This document shows positions 7,540-15,438 of a stretch of DNA of 64,000 nt, in pieces (positions within the stretch are counted from its first letter, which is position 1; the number at the start of each line of letters is the position of its first letter). Location of the stretch: positions 160,580 through 224,579 of the forward strand of contig DJLT01000115.1 of the NCBI GenBank assembly GCA_002435145.1, in the 5' to 3' direction. The notes beneath the pieces are model-generated. The model did not search any database, was not told the origin of the DNA, and was given only the letters and a program-made list of their open reading frames with translations. The translations under genes and the position numbers were made by a program. The stretch is from Neptuniibacter sp. UBA6509 (GTDB lineage: Bacteria > Pseudomonadota > Gammaproteobacteria > Pseudomonadales > Balneatricaceae).

Positions 7540-8241
7540 ATGCAAGATAATTTATTAGAGACCTCAATGTTGTCTCTGCAGTTGTTGTTTAGCTTAGATG
7601 CTGAGTTGTGGGATATTATCGGTGTTTCATTTCGGGTATCAATTACCGCTATTCTGATTGCTACACTTCCCGCAATTTTGGTGGGATTCTTTTTAGCCAT
7701 GGTGGATTTTAAAGGGCGCTGGATGGTCATTGCGCTTTTTAATGCCCTCATGGCGGTACCTACTGTTGTTGTAGGACTTACTCTCTATCTGTTGCTCTCG
7801 CGAAGTGGTCCGTTGGGTGATCTTCACCTGCTTTTTACGCAGCCTGCGATGATTATTGGGCAAGTGGCTCTGGCTTTTCCTTTATTGGTTTGTATGAGCC
7901 ATTCCGCATTTCAATCTATAGATAAACGCGCTTGGGAAACGGCAAGAACGTTAGGAGCTAACTGTTTTTTTGCAGTCACTACCATCATGAAGGAAGCGCG
8001 CTTTGCTTTACTTGCCGCGGTTTTAGCCGGTTTTGGTCGTATTATTTCAGAGGTGGGTTGCTCAATGATGATCGGTGGGAACATCATGAGTTATACCCGT
8101 AATATCCCAACAGCGATAGCTCTTGAAACAAGCAAAGGGATGTTTGCACAGGGAATTGCATTAGGTTTAGTGCTATTGATTTTAGCGCTTTTATTAAATT
8201 TCACGCTTGCCTCAATTCGTGGCAAGGGTCGTTTGGTCTAA
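7540..8241 (+). CDS. tupB: tungstate ABC transporter permease TupB
   Basis: 233 residues with five to six hydrophobic helices. The EAA-type loop that docks to the ATPase appears as DKRAWETARTLGANCFFAVT, followed by EARFALLAAVLAGFGRIISEVG, which is typical of TupB/ModB-like permeases. It lies 31 nt after tupA and 24 nt before tupC. The start codon has only a weak ribosome-binding site; a second in-frame ATG at 7567 is possible. It works with TupA and TupC to import tungstate across the inner membrane. Confidence 0.9.
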   Translation: MQDNLLETSMLSLQLLFSLDAELWDIIGVSFRVSITAILIATLPAILVGFFLAMVDFKGRWMVIALFNALMAVPTVVVGLTLYLLLSRSGPLGDLHLLFTQPAMIIGQVALAFPLLVCMSHSAFQSIDKRAWETARTLGANCFFAVTTIMKEARFALLAAVLAGFGRIISEVGCSMMIGGNIMSYTRNIPTAIALETSKGMFAQGIALGLVLLILALLLNFTLASIRGKGRLV

Positions 8242-8265
8242 CTGTCTTGATTGAGGGGAATCAAT

Positions 8266-8943
8266 ATGGGTCTTGAGCTAACAGCCAGTAACATAGTTAA
8301 GCGTTTTGGCGAAAGGGAGTTGTTTAGTATTGAACAGCTTCAGGTTCAAGAGGGCGAAAGCCTGCACTTGAGCGGTGATAATGGTGTAGGTAAAACAACA
8401 CTGATGAAAATTTTAGCGGGGCTCGATAAGCCTTGTGCAGGTCGTATTAATGTAACACCTAATATGAAAGGGCGCTGGTCAACGAGCTTGCACCCTAAAG
8501 TGATATATCTACACCAAACCCCTTATGTCTTTAGCGGCAGTGTGAAAGACAATATTGCTTATGGTTTAAAGCTAAAAGGGATATCGCGAGGACAAATTAA
8601 AAGGACTGTACAGAGTGCTTTAGAGTGGGCTCGACTTGAAGAGTTCGCTGACCATGCTGCTCACTCATTATCCGGAGGTGAGAAACAGCGGTTGGCATTA
8701 GCGCGTGCATGGGTTTTAACGCCCGGGCTGTTATTTTTAGATGAACCAACGGCTAATTTGGATAAGCAATCGGTAGATTCTGTTACTGAACTTGTGAGAA
8801 AAATGGTTGATGGCGGTGCTGCTGTAATGATTTCCAGCCATCAAACTAATCCACTGACTGAGGTCTGTCAGCGTAGTTTATTACTTGCTGATGGTAAGGT
8901 CAGTGAATCCCAATTTCCAAAAGAGATGCTTTTTGATGCTTGA
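8266..8943 (+). CDS. tupC: tungstate ABC transporter ATP-binding protein TupC
   Basis: About 225 residues with Walker A GDNGVGKTT, Q-loop (YLHQTPYVF), signature LSGGEKQR, Walker B LLFLDEPTANLD and the H-loop SSHQ. The start is the ATG at 8266, with GAGGGG 7 nt upstream; the frame is open to a TTG 15 nt earlier. The 3' end overlaps the start of mobAB by 8 nt. It is short for an oxyanion ATPase because it lacks the C-terminal TOBE/Mop regulatory domain found in ModC, which fits TupC. Confidence 0.9.
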   Translation: MGLELTASNIVKRFGERELFSIEQLQVQEGESLHLSGDNGVGKTTLMKILAGLDKPCAGRINVTPNMKGRWSTSLHPKVIYLHQTPYVFSGSVKDNIAYGLKLKGISRGQIKRTVQSALEWARLEEFADHAAHSLSGGEKQRLALARAWVLTPGLLFLDEPTANLDKQSVDSVTELVRKMVDGGAAVMISSHQTNPLTEVCQRSLLLADGKVSESQFPKEMLFDA

Positions 8944-10042
8944 AGTAAACCAGAAGTTAAATGAACAGGTAACAGCTGTTGTACTTGCCGGTGGTATGGC
9001 AAGACGAATGGGTGGAGTCGATAAAGGTTGGATGGAACTCAATGGTAAGCCTCTTGTTAAGCATGTGCTAGATATAGTTGATCCGCAGGTTGGCCGTTGT
9101 TTGATAAATGCGAACCGCAGTCATACAGCCTATGGTACGTTAGGCAAACCAGTAATCTCTGATCTAGAAGGCGATTTTCAAGGTCCGCTTATGGGGATTG
9201 CTACAGGGCTTTATCATGCTGATACAGATTGGGTTTTGTTTGTCCCTTGTGATGGTCCATATTTACCTAACGATCTAGTTGGACGTATGCTATCCAGCGC
9301 TAAGTCAGATAATGCTGATATAGCTGTAGCACATGATGGGAAACGTCTTCAGCCCGTGGTCGCTTTGATAAAACGTGAGTTATTAGATAGCGTGCGCGCA
9401 ACCTTGTCTGAAGGTGAGCGAAAAATTGATCGCTGGTATGCAATGCAGAATGTTGTGACGGTCGATTTTTCTGATCACCCTGAAGCGTTTATTAATGTTA
9501 ATCGACGTGATGATCTGGACGAACTTAAGCAGATGCCGAAATTGTTAGGTTTTGCTGCATGGAGTGGTACAGGTAAAACGACCTTGCTGAAAAAACTCAT
9601 TCCTGCATTAAAAGCGGGTGGTGTCAGGGTCGGTGTAATTAAGCATGCCCATCATAAGTTTGATGTCGATCATCCTGGTAAGGATAGCTATGAACTTCGT
9701 AAATCGGGCGCTGACCAGATGCTTATCAGTTCCGGTAAACGATGGGCGTTGATGGTTGAAGAGGATCAAGGAGACAGGCCATCGCTGAGCCATATGTTGA
9801 ATCGTATGGATCATTCATTACTGGATCTAGTATTAGTTGAAGGGTTTAAACAGGAATCTTTCCCTAAGATAGAGTTGCATCGTCAGAGCTTAAAGCGTGA
9901 ACTTATGTATGCTGATGATGATAACATCATAGCCATCGCTGCAGATGAGCCTGTCGTTCTAGAAAGAGACATTCCCCAGTTGGATTTGAACGACACTGAA
10001 AGTATGCTGCAGTTTGTGTTGGCTTATTTAGAAAAATCCTAA
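8936..10042 (+). CDS. mobAB: fused molybdenum cofactor guanylyltransferase MobA / MobB GTP-binding protein
   Basis: About 368 residues. Residues 1-190 are MobA: VVLAGGMARRMGGVDKGWMEL is the nucleotide-binding signature, then LINANRS, PCDGPYLP and NVNRRDDL. From about 200 the MobB half begins with Walker A WSGTGKTTLL, then GVIKHAHHKFDVDHPGKDSYELRKSG and LVEGFK. MobA joins GMP to molybdopterin to make the MGD cofactor used by formate dehydrogenases; MobB is a helper GTPase. Separate genes are common, so this is a gene fusion. The ATG at 8936 lies inside the end of tupC. Linkage to tungstate uptake and fdhD suggests cofactor supply for a Mo/W formate dehydrogenase. Confidence 0.93.
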   Translation: MLEVNQKLNEQVTAVVLAGGMARRMGGVDKGWMELNGKPLVKHVLDIVDPQVGRCLINANRSHTAYGTLGKPVISDLEGDFQGPLMGIATGLYHADTDWVLFVPCDGPYLPNDLVGRMLSSAKSDNADIAVAHDGKRLQPVVALIKRELLDSVRATLSEGERKIDRWYAMQNVVTVDFSDHPEAFINVNRRDDLDELKQMPKLLGFAAWSGTGKTTLLKKLIPALKAGGVRVGVIKHAHHKFDVDHPGKDSYELRKSGADQMLISSGKRWALMVEEDQGDRPSLSHMLNRMDHSLLDLVLVEGFKQESFPKIELHRQSLKRELMYADDDNIIAIAADEPVVLERDIPQLDLNDTESMLQFVLAYLEKS

Positions 10043-10053
10043 GAAGGTAATTG

Positions 10054-11307
10054 ATGTCTGAAGTTTTAAGCTGTTTTGATCCGGCTGCAAATCCTGGCGG
10101 TATGTTAGCGGTTGATGAAAGTATTCAACATATTTTGGCTCAAATAAATGATCCTGTTGCGACAGAAGAGGTCGCTTTAGCATCTTCAATTGGCTGTGTA
10201 CTTTCAACGGATTTGGTTTCTGATATTAATGTGCCGCAACAACGTAATTCAGCGATGGATGGCTATGCAGTGGCTGCTGATGGATTAGATCCATCGTCAC
10301 CTTTGACGGTTGTCGGTCAGGTATTTGCGGGTGGATCCTTTCAAAACACTATCACTCAAGGCGAAGCTGTTGAAATTATGACAGGAGCGCCTGTGCCGGA
10401 AGGTGCTGATAGCATTCTCATTCGTGAAGCTTGTACACAGCAAGGTGATCAGTTGAGTTTTATTGGTCCTGTGAAAAAAGGCCAGCATGTTCGACAGGCG
10501 GGTGAGGACATACAGCAAGGGCAGGTTGTACTTCCTGCGGGGACTCTTTTGAGATCTCAAGAGTTAGGCCTGCTTGCCTCACTTGGGTATGAAAAGTTAA
10601 ATGTCTTTGTTAAGCCTACAGTGGCAGTTTTTTCCACTGGTGATGAAGTTGTCGCACAAGGATCTCCGTTACCGGATAACTGCATTTATGATACTAACCG
10701 CTTTACCCTGCAAGGCTTGCTTACGCGACTCGGCTGTCGAGTGATCGATCTAGGTATAGTGGAAGATACACAGGACAAAATGGAAGAGGTTCTGCGTAAG
10801 GGTGCTGAAAGTGCCGATATGGTTATCTCTTCAGGCGGTGTGTCCATGGGCAAGGCGGATTATATAAAGTCTGCTTTGGAGGCGATTGGAGATATTAATT
10901 TTTGGAAAATAGCGATGCGACCAGGCCGACCTTTAGCTTTTGGTCAATTAGGTAAAACGCCGTTTTTTGGCTTACCAGGGAACCCTGTCGCTGTGATGGT
11001 AACGTTTACTCAATTTGTACAGCCTGCGCTGCGTAAAATGATGGGGCAGAAAGGTTGGCAGCCGTTGAGAATGGTTGCAGTTGCCGAGGAAAGGTTAAAA
11101 TCACGCTCTAATCGCACGGATTATTCAAGAGGTGTATACCGTATCAATGAAACGGGTCAGCTGGTTGTTTCCTCAACCGGTATGCAGGGCTCGGGGATAT
11201 TGACATCTATGTCAAAAGCTAACTGTTTCATTGAGATAGGAAATGAGTTTGATAAGGTTGAAGAGGGAGAGACTGTCACCATTCAACCTTTCTCAGATCT
11301 GATCTAA
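10054..11307 (+). CDS. moeA: molybdopterin molybdenumtransferase MoeA
   Basis: About 417 residues. MoeA inserts molybdate (or tungstate) into adenylylated molybdopterin. Visible signatures are PQQRNSAMDGYAV, EIMTGAPVPEGADSI, the GEDI loop, VAVFSTGDEVV, DTNRF, SSGGVSMGKADY, KIAMRPGRPLAFG and FFGLPGNPVAVMVTF. The start is the ATG at 10054, with AAGG 8 nt upstream, just 11 nt after mobAB. It is the last gene of the tup operon; downstream lies a convergent arsJ. A second moeA elsewhere in the genome is possible; the present copy appears dedicated to this regulon. Confidence 0.95.
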   Translation: MSEVLSCFDPAANPGGMLAVDESIQHILAQINDPVATEEVALASSIGCVLSTDLVSDINVPQQRNSAMDGYAVAADGLDPSSPLTVVGQVFAGGSFQNTITQGEAVEIMTGAPVPEGADSILIREACTQQGDQLSFIGPVKKGQHVRQAGEDIQQGQVVLPAGTLLRSQELGLLASLGYEKLNVFVKPTVAVFSTGDEVVAQGSPLPDNCIYDTNRFTLQGLLTRLGCRVIDLGIVEDTQDKMEEVLRKGAESADMVISSGGVSMGKADYIKSALEAIGDINFWKIAMRPGRPLAFGQLGKTPFFGLPGNPVAVMVTFTQFVQPALRKMMGQKGWQPLRMVAVAEERLKSRSNRTDYSRGVYRINETGQLVVSSTGMQGSGILTSMSKANCFIEIGNEFDKVEEGETVTIQPFSDLI

Positions 11308-11378
11308 GCCTATTTTTACCAAAGTTTGTTATTTATGTTATTAAAGCCTGCTATTAAAGTTAAAAGGGCATATGAAAG

Positions 11379-11403
11379 GCAAAGATTTTTACGATTTCTT
11401 TGC
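11379..11403 (+). terminator. possible terminator hairpin after moeA
   Basis: GCAAAGA (11379-11385) pairs perfectly with TCTTTGC (11397-11403) across an 11-nt loop. A T-rich stretch follows, but only after a few bases. It sits in the 132-bp gap between convergent moeA and arsJ. The stem is AT-rich, so this is a weak call. Confidence 0.35.
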
Positions 11404-11439
11404 TTACCCTATTTTTTCTTTTTCACACTGCTGTTTCTT

Positions 11440-12663
11440 TTAAATCTTTTCTCCCGTCTCCTCATTCTGATCATGTGGCAGCTTAATGCTAATTAAGATC
11501 GTCATGAGTATGAAGACTGAGGAAATATAGAGGCATGCTTCAATTCCATAAAATTGAAATACTGCACCTGATAAGACCGTCCCAATAAGTCGCCCTAATG
11601 CATTTGCCATATAATAAAAGCCGACATCCATCGAGGTGCCTTCCTCCCTCGCATAGCTCACAATTAAAAAGCTATGGAGTGCACTGTTTAGCGCAAAAAC
11701 AATCCCAAAACTTATCAGCCCTACCATCAATATGAGCGAAGGCGAGTACGAGAGACAGTAGGCCGTTATTGCTGGAATTAAGCATAAGCACAGCGCCCAA
11801 AAAAGCGCATCTTTAGCGTTTGCTGGTCGAGCGGATTTTTTCCCGGTGATAAACGGTGCGATTGTTTGTACGCCACCATAAGCGATTACCCATGCTGCGA
11901 GGAAACTACCCACTTCCCAAAAATCCCACCCAAATTGTTGATGGAGGAAGATAGGCAGTGCTACAACAAACCAAACATCTCTAGACGCAAATAAACATAA
12001 TCGAGCGGCTGATAGAAGGTTAATCGATCTGCTTTTTGAGAAAACTTCACTGAATTTTGCTTTGTGGCGTGTTTTGCCTAAATCTTTCTGTAAAAGGTAG
12101 AGGCTGGACACTAAGGTTATAGCAAGTACGGTCAGCATAATCCATATGGCTTCTTGAAAGCCATATAGGGTCAGTAGAAGCCCACCCAAGAAGAAACCAA
12201 CACCTTTAAGGGTATTTTTTGATCCGGTAAGAATCGCAACCCATTTGTAGAGAGTGCTTTGGTTGTCATTTTTAACCAGAGATTTAATGGCGCTCTTAGC
12301 GCTCATTTTATTTAAGTCTTTCGCAATGCCTGATAATGCTTGAGCAGCCATAACCCACGGAACGGTCAGTGCCGCGGTAGGTACTGTTAACATCAGCAGT
12401 GCTAAGACTTGTAAGCCTAAGCCTAAATTCATCGTTCTATTGAGACCAATTCTAGCGCCTAACCAGCCCCCCACGAGGTTAGTGACAACACCAAAAAACT
12501 CATAGAATAAGAACAGAAGAGCGATGCTCAACGGTTCGTAGCCGAGTTGATGAAAATAGAGCACAACCAGCATCCGCAAGGCGCCATCGGAGAGAGTAAA
12601 TACCCAATAGTTAAATGTAATTAAACCGTATTGCTTAATCTGGTTGGTCGGAGCGTTATTCAT
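11440..12663 (-). CDS. arsJ: organoarsenical efflux MFS transporter ArsJ
   Basis: 407 residues with about 12 hydrophobic helices of major-facilitator type. The N-terminus ([29 protein letters not shown]) and [20 protein letters not shown] are characteristic of ArsJ. ArsJ exports 1-arseno-3-phosphoglycerate, the unstable product made by the neighbouring glyceraldehyde-3-phosphate dehydrogenase when arsenate replaces phosphate. The start codon overlaps the GAPDH stop by 4 nt (ATGA), so the two are translationally coupled. It is the last gene of the arsR-gapdh-arsJ operon. Confidence 0.95.
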   Translation of the reverse strand: MNNAPTNQIKQYGLITFNYWVFTLSDGALRMLVVLYFHQLGYEPLSIALLFLFYEFFGVVTNLVGGWLGARIGLNRTMNLGLGLQVLALLMLTVPTAALTVPWVMAAQALSGIAKDLNKMSAKSAIKSLVKNDNQSTLYKWVAILTGSKNTLKGVGFFLGGLLLTLYGFQEAIWIMLTVLAITLVSSLYLLQKDLGKTRHKAKFSEVFSKSRSINLLSAARLCLFASRDVWFVVALPIFLHQQFGWDFWEVGSFLAAWVIAYGGVQTIAPFITGKKSARPANAKDALFWALCLCLIPAITAYCLSYSPSLILMVGLISFGIVFALNSALHSFLIVSYAREEGTSMDVGFYYMANALGRLIGTVLSGAVFQFYGIEACLYISSVFILMTILISIKLPHDQNEETGEKI

Positions 12664-13673
12664 TTTATGGCGTCAATTGCTACATATTTGGCTAATTCAG
12701 CTGTGCGGTTAACATAGCCCCATTCATTGTCGTACCAAGCGTAAAGTTTAAGCTGAGTGCCGTTTACAACCATTGTAGATAGGGCGTCTATGATGCTTGA
12801 GCGCGGGTCTGTACGATAATCAATTGATACTAAAGGTTTCTCTTCATAGCCAAGAATGCCGCGCAGTTCATTTTTAGAGGCCTCTTTGAACAGCTGATTA
12901 ATCTCTTCTTCATTGGTCGAACGCTCTAACTCAAAAACCATATCGGTTAAAGAGGCATTAGCGAGAGGTATACGTACAGCATGACCATTTAGCTTTCCGG
13001 TTAGCTCTGGAAATATCTGGGTAATTGCTTTTGCTGACCCGGTAGTTGTTGGAATAAGGCTCATTCCACAAGCGCGTGCTCGACGTAAATCTGAGTGGGG
13101 TGTATCTAAAATACTTTGGGTATTAGTAATGTCATGGATGGTTGTCATTGAACCGTGTTTGATGCCTATTTTTTCCTGAATCACTTTAATGACAGGGGCT
13201 AGGCAGTTAGTTGTGCATGAGGCTGCAGTAACAATCTTATTCACTTCAGGGTTATATAGCTGGTGGTTGATTCCCATCACCAAGTTGAGAGCACCTTCAT
13301 CTTTGATGGGAGCAGTGACAACAACATGTTTTACACCCTGATCTAAGTAACTCTGAAGAAGAGGGGATTTCTTCATCACACCGCTGGCTTCAATTACTAA
13401 GTCACACTGACTCCAATCTGTATCAGCTATCTGCGTATTCTGTGTGACAGTTAGCTGCTTACCCTCTATAAAAATAGAGTCCTCGGATGCTGTGGATTCA
13501 TGCTGCCAAATACCATGTATAGAATCATAATTTAAAAGGTGAGATAGCGTTGTGGCATCACCTGCTGGATCATTTATTTGAATGAATTCAAATTCAGGCC
13601 AATCCCAAGATGCGCGCATCACCAAACGGCCCATGCGGCCAAAACCATTGATTCCAATTTTAATTTTTTTCAT
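12660..13673 (-). CDS. ArsJ-associated glyceraldehyde-3-phosphate dehydrogenase
   Basis: 337 residues. NAD-binding [10 protein letters not shown] at 8-17, catalytic Cys153 in [10 protein letters not shown], and a C-terminal [12 protein letters not shown]. With arsenate as the attacking anion it forms 1-arseno-3-phosphoglycerate, which the partner ArsJ exports. Placement between arsR and arsJ, with a 4-nt overlap to arsJ and only 6 nt to arsR, marks it as the arsenic-dedicated paralogue rather than the glycolytic enzyme. Sequence alone would allow a normal GAPDH function too. Confidence 0.93.
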   Translation of the reverse strand: MKKIKIGINGFGRMGRLVMRASWDWPEFEFIQINDPAGDATTLSHLLNYDSIHGIWQHESTASEDSIFIEGKQLTVTQNTQIADTDWSQCDLVIEASGVMKKSPLLQSYLDQGVKHVVVTAPIKDEGALNLVMGINHQLYNPEVNKIVTAASCTTNCLAPVIKVIQEKIGIKHGSMTTIHDITNTQSILDTPHSDLRRARACGMSLIPTTTGSAKAITQIFPELTGKLNGHAVRIPLANASLTDMVFELERSTNEEEINQLFKEASKNELRGILGYEEKPLVSIDYRTDPRSSIIDALSTMVVNGTQLKLYAWYDNEWGYVNRTAELAKYVAIDAIK

Positions 13674-13679
13674 TATTTG

Positions 13680-14003
13680 TTACTCGCAGCAGGCTTGTGT
13701 TGAAAGAGGGGTCAGCAGAGAACTCAGTACTGTTTTATTACTGTCTAAGCATTCTTGTAATGTATTTTTGCACCAAAGGGGTAGATCAGGGTTTATTCGG
13801 TAATAGACCCATTTCCCTTTGCGTTGGTCAATTAATAGTTCACCTTTTCGTAGCAAGGCCAAGTGTCTCGAAATTTTGGGTTGGCTTAGATTAAGGTGTT
13901 CTATTAGGTCACAAACGCAAAGCTCTTTGTGTTGCTGTAACAACATGATTATTTGAAAACGGGTGTCATCAGCAAGGCATTTAAAGAAGATTGGTGGGTG
14001 CAT
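13680..14003 (-). CDS. arsR: ArsR-family arsenic-responsive repressor
   Basis: 107 residues with an ArsR winged helix: ELCVCDLIEHLNLSQPKISRHLALLRKG. Cys29 and Cys31 in ELCVCDL are the As(III)-binding pair of the classic ArsR type. Two further cysteines close the C-terminus (QACCE) and could add a ligand. It heads the operon arsR-gapdh-arsJ. A perfect 26-bp palindromic operator begins 9 nt upstream of its ATG, so repression of its own operon is clear from the layout. Confidence 0.95.
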   Translation of the reverse strand: MHPPIFFKCLADDTRFQIIMLLQQHKELCVCDLIEHLNLSQPKISRHLALLRKGELLIDQRKGKWVYYRINPDLPLWCKNTLQECLDSNKTVLSSLLTPLSTQACCE

Positions 14004-14011
14004 TAGCTATT

Positions 14012-14037
14012 ATCATATATGAATTTTCATATATGAT
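14012..14037. promoter_or_regulatory. ArsR operator (12+2+12 perfect inverted repeat)
   Basis: Left arm ATCATATATGAA (14012-14023), spacer TT, right arm TTCATATATGAT (14026-14037): a perfect dyad. It ends 9 nt from the arsR start codon and so covers the promoter/leader. Size and AT-rich character resemble known ArsR-family sites. Confidence 0.85.
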
Positions 14038-14332
14038 GGGCGAAAAGTATTTAGTTTTCAAGATACAAACAGTGAAGAAAGAGGGATACAGATAAAAAAG
14101 CCCCTCAAAAGAGGGGCAAATACGTTAACTCATGGCCAGGCCTGAGTTTAAGACGGATGCAGCTGAGCCTAATAAATCACATAAGGATATGCTTTAGTAA
14201 GCAGCAATTGCTTGATTATTATGCAATTTTTTTGTGCAGTGCAGCATTGCTCTTTAGGGTCAGAATTACATACATAGACGGATACTATAGTTGTACATAT
14301 AAGTGTAATACTGATGTCGTTATATTTCGTGC
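14038..14332. other. intergenic region between arsR and the prephenate dehydratase gene
   Basis: About 300 bp without a gene. It holds the minus-strand terminator at 14094-14117. A second dyad lies at about 14128-14149 (AACTCA ... TGAGTT around GGCC repeats), which could be part of the same leftward termination region. I see no open frame with a ribosome-binding site. Confidence 0.4.
14094..14117 (-). terminator. rho-independent terminator downstream of the prephenate dehydratase gene
   Basis: On the minus strand GCCCCTC TTTT GAGGGGC is followed by TTTTTT. The stem is 7 bp and G+C-rich. It lies about 215 nt beyond the stop at 14333 and would protect the ars operon from read-through. Confidence 0.75.
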
Positions 14333-15199
14333 TTACTCAATAATTTGATCATCCTGTAAACGGAATGGGTGCCAAGGGTAAGTGCCCATTATGCGTACAT
14401 CTTTAGCAAAAAAATCTAATTCTTGAAGTGCATATTTCATAGACTTTTGAGCGGGGTGGCCTTCAACATCAAGGTGAAAACTGGATACTCTCATTGTGTC
14501 AGAGGCCATATAGCTCTCGAGCTTCAGCATATTGACACCATTAGTGGAAAAACCGCCTAGCGCTTTGTATAGCGCTGCGGGCATATTACGCACTGTAAAC
14601 ATAATAGAGGTCATGAAGCGTGTATCTGTTCGCAGTTCAGGCATGTGGCTATCACGTGCAAGTATCATAAAACGAGTAGTATTGCCCGATTTGTCCTGAA
14701 AATTTTCACGGAGAATTTCAAGGTCATATAACTCTGCCGCGAGGCTAGATGCGATCGCGCCGTGGCCTTGTACAGGGTTTTCGCTGAGTTCGGCCGCCGC
14801 ACCTGCAGTATCTAAACTCGCAATTGGGCTAATGCTTAAATCATTCAGGTTATCGTAGCATTGGGCCAGTGCCTGAGGGTGAGAGGCCACGGTTTTAATC
14901 TGAGCAATATCACTACCCTTGAGTGCTAATAGGCAGTGGTTGACCGGCTCAAAATGCTCCCCAACAATATGCAATTTTGTTTTCGGCATTAAACGATAGA
15001 TCTCTTCAACGCGTCCAGCGGTTGAGTTTTCCAAAGGGATCATTGCAAAACGAGCTTTTCCGCTATCCACCATAAACATCGCATCGGCAAACGTATGGCA
15101 TGCTTGAGCTTGTAGTTCTGGAAATGCTTTGCGGCAGGATAAATGTGAATAAGCACCTGGAACGCCTTGGTATGCGATAATCGCCGGAAGATCTGTCAT
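14333..15199 (-). CDS. pheA: monofunctional prephenate dehydratase with ACT domain
   Basis: 288 residues. Catalytic PDT domain at about 1-185 (AYQGVPGAYSH, PLENSTAGRVEE, HPQALAQC, GAIASSLAAELY, NTTRFMIL with the catalytic TRF) and a C-terminal ACT domain (TSIMFTVRNMPAALYKAL ... NMLKLESYM). It converts prephenate to phenylpyruvate in phenylalanine synthesis. There is no chorismate mutase domain, unlike the fused PheA of most gammaproteobacteria. The ACT motif equivalent to ESRP reads ESYM, as in alphaproteobacterial-type enzymes, so feedback control may differ. Transcribed alone; terminator at 14094-14117. Confidence 0.93.
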   Translation of the reverse strand: MTDLPAIIAYQGVPGAYSHLSCRKAFPELQAQACHTFADAMFMVDSGKARFAMIPLENSTAGRVEEIYRLMPKTKLHIVGEHFEPVNHCLLALKGSDIAQIKTVASHPQALAQCYDNLNDLSISPIASLDTAGAAAELSENPVQGHGAIASSLAAELYDLEILRENFQDKSGNTTRFMILARDSHMPELRTDTRFMTSIMFTVRNMPAALYKALGGFSTNGVNMLKLESYMASDTMRVSSFHLDVEGHPAQKSMKYALQELDFFAKDVRIMGTYPWHPFRLQDDQIIE

Positions 15200-15438
15200 A
15201 GTATCTAATCTATTAATATAAAACGGAGCGCATATTATTACACAGTCGTAGGTACTCTGTTACTGTTCCACATGGCTTATTCCATTAGATTAACGTTTTA
15301 ATAGGTTTGTTTGAGGTTTGGTTTGTTTTTATCCTGTCATGATCAGATGCTGATTACATTTCTGAAGATGTAGAATTCTTTTTGTAGATCCTTAATGTTA
15401 GTGAATAATGATCTATCAGTCCTAGTAGAAGGTTTGTA

